A stretch of DNA of 64,000 bases from Notolepis coatsorum (taxonomy: Eukaryota > Chordata > Actinopteri > Aulopiformes > Paralepididae): contig OZ020599.1 in the NCBI GenBank assembly GCA_963971535.1, forward strand, positions 98,232,356 to 98,296,355. The letters are read 5' to 3'. Made by a program: the position numbers and the translations under genes. Shown one piece after another: positions 61,701 to 64,000 of the stretch. A model generated the notes under the pieces. That model saw only the letters and a list, made by a program, of their open reading frames with translations. It ran no database searches and was not told the DNA's origin. Every line of letters begins with the position of its first letter. Positions within the stretch are counted from its first letter, which is position 1.

Positions 61701-62644
61701 AGGGAGGGAGCGCAGAGGGGAGGAGGGAGGGAGGGCAGAGGGGAGGAGGGAGGGAGCACAGAGGTGACGTGACGAGCGTTAAAAAGGCCCAATCGCCGAT
61801 CCAAACATAAACAAATGGGATTTCCCCCGCCCCACTGAAAGTCATCCATTCTCTAGTTGATCGACTGAGCTCTTTATACGAGGACTAACGTGAGAAAACA
61901 ACTACATTTGAGTTTTAAAAATAGTATTTTCTGTATTTTGTAGGGATGCACCGATCCGATATTGATATTGGATATCAGCCCGATATGACTGAAATAGCTA
62001 GATTGGGTATAAAAAAATATATATATATTTGTTTTGTTATTTAATTTGAATAATAAATAACAATTCAGTACATTTATATCTGTGTTAATTCGTTACATTT
62101 TGTTTCACTAAGTTAGGAAAGTAATGTTTTAAGTCAAGCCTGATGTTGCCTTGGACAAAAGAATGATCCCAGTCTCTTCCACACAGTGAGGCATACAGTG
62201 TATTAATTCAACAATGGGTATCAGATCTGTACTCGGTATCGGCCGATACCCAAAGCCCAGGTATCGGTATCGGGACTGAAAAAGTTGGATTGGTGCAACC
62301 CCCCCCCCCCCCCCCCAGTTTTTAACAATCAAGTCACGTATTTTCCATCCAACGGATCAAACTCTTCCAAGAACGGATGTGAAATACACCCCACATTGAT
62401 ATAATCAAATAATAACAATTACATATCGGGGCTTTAAATAGATGTCCTTTTTGCATCAGAAACAAAAAGGTTTAAAGACGAGTATATTTGATCAGCTCGT
62501 ACCAGGAAGACCAGGGTTGTCTGGAAAGTAATATTCTGTGAACTGCAGATGGATGGCCGGCACGTTATCTGGCAATCGCAGAGCTTTGCGGTTACAGGAT
62601 ATTAAGGACTGGGTCTTCTTGTTGTGGCGCCCGCCTGTGGACAC
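31907..62644 (-). CDS. BLTP3A: BLTP3A (UHRF1BP1), bridge-like lipid transfer protein, C-terminal 10 exons
   Basis: The exons in transcript order are 62644-62503, 60842-60649, 49519-48240, 47157-47018, 46245-46103, 45588-45438, 38384-38116, 35891-35783, 33253-33141 and 32002-31907. They total 2637 nt, 878 residues plus TGA. All junctions are GT-AG and in phase, with no internal stop. BLTP3A belongs to the VPS13/chorein-like repeating beta-groove family of rod-shaped lipid-transfer proteins acting at membrane contacts. Characteristic stretches are [105 protein letters not shown] and [14 protein letters not shown]. The N-terminal chorein part lies beyond 64000, so the gene is partial here. The choice of BLTP3A over its paralogue BLTP3B rests mainly on the TAF11 neighbour. 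Confidence 0.93.
32230..32375. repeat. Short tandem duplication in the last BLTP3A intron
   Basis: ATCTACGGTATGACTGTGGA followed by TGGAACCTATTGATT is repeated twice in direct contact (unit of about 35 bp). Confidence 0.85.
32639..33067. mobile_element. Palindromic MITE (ATAGGGAGGTGTAGT ends)
   Basis: The left end ATAGGGAGGTGTAGTGGTTA with CGTCATTGGTG and the right end CGACGTCACTTTAGT-type complement with ACTACACCTCCCTAT form long inverted termini. The flanks ATAACTCCGCGGTAAACAAA and ATAACTCTGCGGTAAACAAA duplicate about 30 bp of host DNA on the two sides with a few mismatches. Relatives lie at 37150-37380 and 47266-48160. Confidence 0.7.
33141..33253 (-). CDS. BLTP3A: BLTP3A penultimate coding exon
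   Basis: The acceptor is CCCTTTGCAG and the donor is CAGAGCGAG|GTAGGA. It opens with two bases that complete the Ala codon from the previous exon and encodes [20 protein letters not shown] and [17 protein letters not shown], ending in phase 0. The segment is a variable linker and is shorter than in human. The exon call rests on phase agreement and good splice sites. Confidence 0.75.
33298..33324. repeat. Poly-C tract
   Basis: An uninterrupted run of about 26 C on plus, 45 bp from the penultimate exon of BLTP3A. On the transcript it is a G run just upstream of the acceptor. Confidence 0.9.
33392..35380. mobile_element. TTAA-type element, about 2 kb
   Basis: Left TTAACCTCTTAACTCATTCA with GTGCC, right GCCACCTGTTAAGAGGTTAA. 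Both ends share TTAACCTCTTAAC. The right 800 bp is an inverted copy of 30783-31510. A third related copy, in the same orientation, lies at about 43725-44290. There is a G run at 33800-33814. No transposase frame is intact. Confidence 0.6.
35465..35745. repeat. Tandem repeat with GT runs and LINE-like end
   Basis: Three copies of about 90 bp contain CTAGTCCTTGGTCCCGTTTA, CTTGTAATGTCATGTTATGA and AAGTATTATGTCTGTG, separated by GT runs. The last ends TTAATAAACTAAACTAAAC, resembling a retroposon tail. Confidence 0.75.
35783..35891 (-). CDS. BLTP3A: BLTP3A exon ([12 protein letters not shown])
   Basis: The acceptor is TCTCGTTTCCAG and the donor is CTCAAAG|GTGAAG. It encodes [20 protein letters not shown] and [16 protein letters not shown], a conserved groove segment of the BLTP3 family, in phase 0 at the start and phase 1 at the end. 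Confidence 0.92.
36300..36690 (+). repeat. LINE 3'-end-like repeat, ATTTCCCC type
   Basis: Ends CCTGAATTTCCCCAAGGGGA with TCAATAAAAAGG, the complement-direction match of 20637-20790. The upstream part is AT-rich, with TATATAC words. Confidence 0.5.
36700..37150 (-). mobile_element. SINE family A, copy 7
   Basis: A minus-strand copy with the head GGCGGCTGGGTGGCGCAGCG at 37150-37131 and its tail toward 36704. It sits in the same position of the same MITE as the SINE at 47484-47953, so the two loci are inverted copies of one composite. Confidence 0.8.
37145..37456. repeat. Inverted duplicate of 47185-47490
   Basis: The segment through ACTACACCTCCCTATACTG, GCTATATTATGATTTTACTG, TGGAGTCTGTAAATAAAGG and TTCCCTCCCCGTGTGTATGA is the reverse complement of 47185-47490, extending beyond the MITE into what appears to be surrounding DNA. 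Confidence 0.85.
37457..37544 (-). mobile_element. SINE family A head fragment (copy 8)
   Basis: On minus, GGCGGCTGGGTGGCGCAGCG through TTCGAATCC-type and CAGCGTTGCC, the tRNA-like 5' portion only. Confidence 0.75.
38116..38384 (-). CDS. BLTP3A: BLTP3A exon ([18 protein letters not shown])
   Basis: The acceptor is CTAGTTCCAG and the donor is ACCCTGAAG|GTGAGC. It encodes 90 residues including [57 protein letters not shown] and [12 protein letters not shown]. The F-L-E-L/G-C-x-V-E-L-L-T-S pattern matches human BLTP3A closely. Confidence 0.95.
38457..39395. repeat. Tandem array of 29/30-bp TTAA-ended units (piggyBac-end-like)
   Basis: About 30 units. The first is TTAACCCTTTCACTACCACA, followed by its inverted complement. 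The rest run as CGTCTGTAGCGTGGTAGTG with AAAGGGTTAAC (30 bp) and CGTCTGTAGTGTGGTAGTG with AAAGGTTAAC (29 bp). These two variants often alternate, making a 59-bp higher-order unit. The last units diverge (TTTGTCATGTGGCAGTG). Each unit starts and ends at TTAA, with CCCTTTCACTACC inside, which resembles a piggyBac terminal repeat. The array lies in a BLTP3A intron 73 bp from an exon. Confidence 0.9.
39619..41397 (-). mobile_element. 5'-truncated L2-type LINE
   Basis: On minus, an unbroken frame (41395 to 40309) encodes the C-terminal half of a reverse transcriptase. It shows [18 protein letters not shown], the catalytic-box [29 protein letters not shown], then [58 protein letters not shown] and [20 protein letters not shown]. 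The 3' end reads GTGCTATACAAATAAAGGTA followed by ATT repeats at 39652-39619. The frame lacks the N-terminal endonuclease and upper fingers, so it is dead on arrival, though the remaining frame is intact and probably young. Confidence 0.9.
41398..42320. other. BLTP3A intron, degenerate repeats
   Basis: ACTTTTACTCAAGTGTG and GACTTTTACTTGAGAACG, with GTACTTAAGTACATTTAAG on the other side of the L2 (39600), suggest the L2 landed in an older MITE of the ACTCAAGTAAAAGT kind. Nothing else is supported. Confidence 0.4.
42324..42819 (-). mobile_element. SINE family A, copy 9
   Basis: The element at 42336-42807 (head GGCGGCCGGGTAGCACAGCG on minus) is flanked by TCTGGCCCCTTT and TCTGGCCTCTTT, a 12-bp duplication with one change. 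Confidence 0.85.
42870..43720 (+). mobile_element. LINE C-terminal fragment with (CTA)n tail
   Basis: A plus-strand frame includes [60 protein letters not shown] and [11 protein letters not shown]. This is the post-RT region common to jockey/Rex-type fish LINEs (LQKRAIR...H-T-x-P-LF...LWN). It stops at 43468 and a 3' UTR ends TGACTGAATAAACTACTACT in a (CTA)n run at 43637-43719. It is 5'-truncated and the family name is uncertain. Confidence 0.7.
43725..44290 (+). mobile_element. Third copy of the TTAA-type element arm
   Basis: CATAGCCTGAAGCCTTATCT, AATCATTTTCAGCGTCAGTG and GTGGTGATTTGTCCGGTCAT match 34820-35165 in the same direction. In between, a duplicated ACATACTGTACATGTACAC unit (43930-43990) is locally repeated. 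Confidence 0.5.
44336..44365. repeat. Single TTAACCCTTTCACTGCC unit
   Basis: GGTTAACCCTTTCACTGCCG with CACTACCAAACGG, one unit of the family that forms arrays at 23278, 27500, 38457 and 45318, directly adjoining the LINE tail. Confidence 0.8.
44366..45306 (-). mobile_element. Rex/CR1-like LINE, 5'-truncated; source family of the tail repeats
   Basis: The minus frame 45306 to 45025 shows [20 protein letters not shown], then shifts. The frame 44923 to 44627 shows [40 protein letters not shown] and [20 protein letters not shown]. This is the usual C-terminal region of jockey/CR1-Rex type LINEs. The 3' UTR ends GAGCTGTACTGTACTGTACC and CAATCAATCAATCAACC at about 44366. The half-palindrome repeat CTCTTTTCTTGATCCTCC lies inside that UTR (44445-44520). 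Confidence 0.7.
45318..45378. repeat. Two TTAACCCTTTCACT units
   Basis: GTTAACCCTTTCACTGCGTC and GGTTAACCCTTTCACTGCCA in direct order beside the LINE 5' breakpoint, so the LINE at 44366-45306 is bracketed by units of this family (44336 and 45318). Confidence 0.8.
45438..45588 (-). CDS. BLTP3A: BLTP3A exon ([19 protein letters not shown])
   Basis: The acceptor is CCGTCTCTCCAG and the donor is GTACAAG|GTAACA. It encodes [40 protein letters not shown] and [10 protein letters not shown]. The alternating hydrophobic strand pattern fits a beta-groove repeat. Confidence 0.93.
46103..46245 (-). CDS. BLTP3A: BLTP3A exon (acidic Ser-rich linker)
   Basis: The acceptor is TCGTGGCTCCAG and the donor is GACATG|GTGGGT. 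It encodes [20 protein letters not shown], then [20 protein letters not shown] and MMVPEDM. A low-complexity linker between groove segments, phase-consistent on both sides. Confidence 0.9.
46284..46829. mobile_element. Palindromic TTAA-target MITE in a BLTP3A intron
   Basis: The element at 46288-46825 starts AGGAACACGCCAACTTTTTG and ends with its complement (GTTGGCGTGTTCCT), with TTAA on both sides. Arms of about 200 bp are near-identical (CATCTACCCTGGAGTGAGAC, TAGCCTAGCTTAGCGTCATT), around a loop at about 46490-46615. Confidence 0.9.
47018..47157 (-). CDS. BLTP3A: BLTP3A exon ([16 protein letters not shown])
   Basis: The acceptor is CCTTTCTTCCAG and the donor is GACTCGG|GTGCTT, a weak donor. 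It encodes [20 protein letters not shown] and [26 protein letters not shown]. The SVDSD-x-SD-x-FV core is a signature of BLTP3A. The poly-A run at 46978-47000 lies just 3' of the donor on the coding strand side. Confidence 0.92.
47185..47490. repeat. Inverted duplicate of 37145-37456
   Basis: ACACACGGGGAGGGAAAACA, ACCTTTATTTACAGACTCC and AATCATAATATAGCAAACGC, then the MITE left end. The copy starts about 28 bp beyond the acceptor of the exon at 47018-47157. Confidence 0.85.
47266..48160. mobile_element. Palindromic MITE (as 32639-33067) with nested SINE
   Basis: The left end ATAGGGAGGTGTAGTGGTTA and the right end GACTACACCTCCCT enclose a family-A SINE at 47484-47953. The internal text (TTTAAAACAAATAAAGCATG, CCGATAATACATTTTCCC) matches 32639-33067. 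Confidence 0.8.
47471..47966 (+). mobile_element. SINE family A, copy 10
   Basis: The element at 47484-47953 has the head GGCGGCTGGGTGGGCGCAGC and a B-box-like GGTATCGAATCC. It is flanked by the 13-bp duplication ATAATTACGTATA (47471-47483, 47954-47966). Confidence 0.88.
48240..49519 (-). CDS. BLTP3A: BLTP3A large exon (427 residues)
   Basis: The acceptor is TTTGGCTCGGCAG and the donor is CAGGCAAA|GTGAGT. It encodes [77 protein letters not shown] and [20 protein letters not shown], then a long acidic Ser/Pro/Glu-rich linker with an HHHH run. It ends in [20 protein letters not shown] and [19 protein letters not shown], an amphipathic stretch with roughly 11-residue spacing of T-K-D/G-A. The coding sequence is strongly GC-rich compared with the introns. 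A long open frame on the opposite strand is a by-product of this GC bias. Confidence 0.96.
49580..50295. repeat. BLTP3A intron with an imperfect inverted repeat
   Basis: GATACCAATGTTATTGTTCT with AGTCCAAATAGAACCAGAGA (49858-49897) is inverted at 49978-50025 (TCTAGTTCTATTTGGACTAG, AATAATAATATTGGTATCTC). The loop holds CAACATGCATTGGTGACATT. It is probably a MITE; the ends were not resolved. Confidence 0.55.
50296..50548 (-). mobile_element. tRNA-head SINE (family B), copy 4
   Basis: On minus, GGGGCGACAGTAACTCTGTA with the B-box-like GGTTCCCAGTTAGATTCCC and a tail of AAGCGCTTTAGATAAAAGAG, TATATAAATGC. Confidence 0.75.
50550..51440. repeat. Complex palindromic repeat (CCTCGTCCACACGTA ends)
   Basis: AGGCCTCGTCCACACGTATT near 50556 and ACGTGTGGACTAGGCCTAAA near 51094 mark MITE-like ends. 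AGATGGTACAAGCCAGAGCA with TGTCATGACAGAGGATTTAT (50852-50910) is inverted at 51165-51215 and repeated again at 51410-51455. At least two nested or rearranged copies are present. Confidence 0.55.
51456..52440. other. BLTP3A intron, no recognisable feature
   Basis: No frame or clear repeat. Contains CCTTGGGGTCAATTTGACCC near 52092, a phrase found in some fish MITEs, but no paired end was identified. Confidence 0.35.
52451..52726. mobile_element. Two LINE tail repeats in inverted and broken arrangement
   Basis: AAAGTTTATTAACAGATTGC starts at 52466 on one orientation. GGGGACCCTGATGTAAACAA through CAATCTGTTAATAAACTTTT with CAATCAATCAATC follows in the other (52542-52672). Then AAAAAGACTTTCGTCTTGTT resumes the first orientation. 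This is a second insertion inside an older copy of the same LINE tail. Confidence 0.65.
52727..52837 (+). pseudogene. Possible piggyBac transposase N-terminal remnant
   Basis: A frame reads [20 protein letters not shown] and [16 protein letters not shown], broken by the SINE at 52838 and the L1 at 53311. Acidic heads with E-D-x-x-E-D-P-D-Y are common in piggyBac-derived proteins of fish. The similarity is to composition and a short motif only. Confidence 0.3.
52824..53286 (-). mobile_element. SINE family A, copy 11
   Basis: The element at 52838-53272 (head GGCGGCTGGGTGGCGCAGCG on minus) is flanked by the perfect 14-bp duplication CAGATGCTCCTGTT at 52824-52837 and 53273-53286. It lies 8 bp before the L1 target duplication. 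Confidence 0.9.
53479..54298 (+). pseudogene. L1 ORF1 (RNA-binding chaperone), inactivated
   Basis: Starts ATG at 53479. The first 138 codons run from [19 protein letters not shown] through a likely coiled coil ([20 protein letters not shown] and [19 protein letters not shown]) to TAG at 53893. The frame continues in phase with [17 protein letters not shown], the signature of the L1 ORF1p RRM, to TAA at 54061. Then a shift gives [20 protein letters not shown] and [19 protein letters not shown] to the stop at 54296, the C-terminal domain. A short deletion probably accompanies the shift. Confidence 0.85.
54300..56088 (+). repeat. L1 inter-ORF region with a 435-bp tandem duplication
   Basis: GATATGATAACAGGTTGTGT with CAGGTATTGC at 54794 recurs at 55229. 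The two copies agree through CTTTGACCATAACCCCC, ACATTGCGACGTTGA and GGTTTTCGACCGATATCTTT. The second copy ends near 55685. An inter-ORF spacer of about 1.8 kb is long for an L1, and the duplication accounts for part of that. Confidence 0.85.
56089..59855 (+). pseudogene. L1 ORF2 (endonuclease and reverse transcriptase), inactivated
   Basis: The apurinic-type endonuclease spans 56095-56790: [48 protein letters not shown] and [10 protein letters not shown], keeping the N, E, D, N, D, H catalytic pattern. The expected start ATG reads ATA at 56089. RT motifs include [71 protein letters not shown] and, after a frameshift between 58020 and 58070, [13 protein letters not shown]. The C-terminal zinc knuckle is [19 protein letters not shown]. 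In-frame stops lie at 57013 (TAA) and 58461 (TAG). The damage is modest, so the insertion is fairly young. Confidence 0.92.
59960..60215. mobile_element. TTAA-MITE relative in the L1 3' region
   Basis: TTCTTCACTGTTTGGTCACT, GTGAGTCTATGGAACACCTC and CATTTATTAGATAGTACCCC match the ends of 19743-20171 but lack its middle. The outer TTAA is kept only on the left. It was either carried by the L1 family as part of its 3' UTR or inserted in this copy. Confidence 0.6.
60400..60640. other. BLTP3A intron between the L1 and the exon
   Basis: AT-rich. ATCAAGCATTTCACTGTA and ATATATGTGACAAATAAAAC resemble the end of a fish retroposon (GACAAATAAA-type tail). No coding. Confidence 0.4.
60649..60842 (-). CDS. 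BLTP3A: BLTP3A exon ([18 protein letters not shown])
   Basis: The acceptor is CCCTCCTCCCAG and the donor is CTCAAG|GTGAGG. It encodes [40 protein letters not shown] and [20 protein letters not shown], the most conserved stretch of the BLTP3 family in this window. The upstream intron side is a 920-nt minisatellite without any adenosine on the coding strand. Confidence 0.96.
60845..61764. repeat. G-rich 23-bp minisatellite, about 40 units, with no T on +
   Basis: The unit GCAGAGGGGAGGAGGGAGGG plus AG and C or G is repeated about 40 times, with few other changes (one GAGGAGGAGGG contraction near 61445, one GAGAGAGCG, two GAGCACAG). There is no T between 60845 and 61764. The strand asymmetry removes stop codons from all six frames, so the open frames of about 390-430 codons here are artefacts and not proteins. 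Runs of GGGG/GGG in every unit could form G-quadruplexes on the BLTP3A template strand. Confidence 0.95.
61942..62300. mobile_element. hAT-like MITE (TAGGGATGCACCGAT end)
   Basis: TAGGGATGCACCGATCCGAT at the left and TTGGATTGGTGCAACCCCCC at the right form degenerate inverted ends. The interior includes CGGTATCGGCCGATACCC. A poly-C run follows (62300-62317). The target duplication is not resolved. Confidence 0.55.
62503..62644 (-). CDS. BLTP3A: BLTP3A exon ([16 protein letters not shown]), first in this window
   Basis: The acceptor is CTCCGTCCAG and the donor is CTTCCTG|GTACGA. It encodes [40 protein letters not shown] and PDNPGLP. It starts in phase 0, so the preceding exon lies upstream, beyond 64000 or undetected in 62645-64000. 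Confidence 0.94.
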
Positions 62645-62734
62645 CTGGACGGAGCAGAGAGGTGGAGACGTTACAACAAGACGACCAGTATCATCATATC
62701 ATATCTGACTCTAGTTGCAGGAGCAGACAAGCAC

Positions 62735-63060
62735 GACAATAAATCAAATCAAATCAAATGTATTTGTAAGGCCCGACAACACACGTTAATGTCCCCATGG
62801 GCCAGACATGTCTTCTTTAAACAAGTCAAGAAGAAACAATCACAATAAATCAAGAACAAAACAAAAAAACACCATGAAATCCAAAATAAAATGTTAAATA
62901 AATAAATGAATGCAACACTCCCAGACATATCCCACACGAAGGTAAGGGAAAACTAAAAAAAAATCGAGCAATAGGAAAAAAGCACCACAGGCAGTGTGGA
63001 GGGGAGAAACCTTAGAAGGGCCGTTCAAGGGGGGGATCTCCCTTCTTAGATGTCGGTGAT
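62735..63060. repeat. Teleost dispersed repeat with (AATCA)n start
   Basis: ATCAAATCAAATCAAATGTA with TTTGTAAGGCCC, followed by CTCCCAGACATATCCC and GAAACCTTAGAAGGGCC, is a widespread fish repeat arrangement. The family was not assigned. Confidence 0.45.
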
Positions 63061-63230
63061 AGTAGTGTTGCTATAAAACAGGCGAAACAGTTGGTAAGTA
63101 TGTACATATACGTGTAATGAAACACAAATAAGTACATGCAATAGCAACTGGGGTACATAACATTTTGAAAGATTGAAAATAGAGCTGATGACGGATTCAT
63201 TTGCAGATCCATTTGAGGTAAATTATAGCT

Positions 63231-63741
63231 GATGACGGATACATTTTTTTTTAATCCTCTTTTTCTCCGCCTGATTTTCTGTGCTTTTTCCTCCCATCCC
63301 AATTTTAGTCGTTATGCCAATTCCCCCCTCCCCTACCTGGTCGTTGTGTGCATGTGCCCCCTACTGGTCGGTCTAGGGAACCCTGAGGTCTACCACATGC
63401 TTCCTCCGACACATGCGGAGACAGCCAGCGGCTCTCTTTTCACCTGACGGCGCGGACTCTCATTGGTGAAGTGTAACGCGTGGGAGGTCACGCTGCCTTC
63501 ACCACTTCCTGTCTTTTGCTGTGCAGGCGCCTAGACCTGACCTGTAGGAGTCGCTGTCCACAACGCCAGATTACCACCCATCAACTTCCCTCCCGCTAAC
63601 TCAGCCAAATGAGTTAGTATGATGGCTGGCCCAAGCCGGAGGCAATGCTGACACCTGGATTCGAGACCGGAGTCTCTCGCATTGGTGACGAGCGCAATCT
63701 CCGCTGCGCCACCCAGCCGCCCCCAGATGACGGATCCATTT
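63231..63741 (-). mobile_element. SINE family A, copy 12
   Basis: The element at 63247-63725 (head GGCGGCTGGGTGGCGCAGCG on minus) is flanked by GATGACGGATACATTT and GATGACGGATCCATTT (63231-63246, 63726-63741). The left flank itself carries two older near-copies (GATGACGGATTCATTTG and CAGATCCATTTGAGG). Confidence 0.88.
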
Positions 63742-63764
63742 GAGGTAAATTATAATATAAATAT

Positions 63765-64000
63765 TATGGGCAGGGTAATAGTAGAAAGACATAAATATAG
63801 GCAATAAAATTTGATCGGAATATAAAAATATGCAAAAAATAAACAGTGTAAACAAAGGTGCAGATGAGGGTGTAGGCCCTATCGGTTATATTATGTTACA
63901 ATAAATATAGGCAAAAGAAAAAGAAAAAAAATGAAATATCACCTACATCCTGACGCAAGATGAAACTGAAGAGCTAGATATGTTTACCCCCAACAGAGTT
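63765..64000. repeat. LINE 3'-end-like repeat and window edge
   Basis: TATGGGCAGGGTAATAGTAG with AAAGACATAAATATAGGCAA resembles 20690-20730. The last 60 bp show no supported exon. Confidence 0.45.

Noticed and set aside
60553..61849. Open frames of 390-430 codons on both strands, rich in Pro/Ser/Leu or Gly/Arg/Glu
   Set aside because: They are the 23-bp minisatellite read in different frames. + lacks T here, so no stop codon can occur on either strand. Only the exon at 60649-60842 is a gene part.
63943..63973. Possible upstream BLTP3A exon at the window edge (acceptor-like ATCTAG, donor-like GATGTAG|GTGATA on minus)
   Set aside because: The 31-nt segment hits a stop in the only phase compatible with the next exon at 62644, which starts in phase 0.

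Overview
The window reads as teleost fish nuclear DNA. It holds two ordinary vertebrate genes with GT-AG introns, set in a dense field of fish-type transposable elements: L2-, Rex/CR1- and L1-type LINEs, tRNA-derived SINEs, hAT and TTAA-target (piggyBac-type) elements, foldback elements and minisatellites. I see no bacterial or viral operon, CRISPR array or rRNA. The only tRNA-like sequences are SINE heads. The species cannot be named from the sequence alone.

Layout. 1-13.7 kb is transposon-rich intergenic DNA. Its centrepiece is a nested stack at 2959-8782: a SINE split by a 5.3 kb hAT element, itself split by a second hAT element, each layer keeping a recognisable target duplication. TAF11, a TFIID subunit, lies on + from about 13.9 to 22.65 kb. 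Its five coding exons join in frame to a complete 202-residue protein. 22.65-31.9 kb is the convergent 3' side of both genes, with TTAA-ended repeat arrays and nested MITEs. BLTP3A (formerly UHRF1BP1), a bridge-like lipid-transfer protein, lies on - from 31907 to 62644 and continues past the right edge. Ten exons give an unbroken 878-codon C-terminal part with every splice phase matching. TAF11 and BLTP3A lie tail to tail, as they do in human.

The BLTP3A introns carry most of the mobile DNA: a full-length but inactivated 7.07 kb L1 (53311-60382, 17-bp target duplication), an L2 LINE, a Rex/CR1-like LINE, many SINEs and palindromic MITEs, and two striking minisatellites. One (38457-39395) is built from about 29/30-bp units that look like tandem piggyBac-type ends. 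The other (60845-61764) abuts a BLTP3A splice acceptor and contains no T on + at all. The pre-mRNA therefore has no adenosine for 920 nt upstream of that acceptor, which implies an unusually distant or non-adenosine branch point. This is the most interesting observation in the window.

The two genes are not known to act together: TAF11 is nuclear transcription machinery and BLTP3A acts at membrane contacts. Their adjacency looks like conserved synteny rather than functional coupling. Several transposons sit at functional splice sites (TAF11 exons 3 and 6, the BLTP3A exon at 60649-60842), so mobile DNA has shaped splicing signals here.
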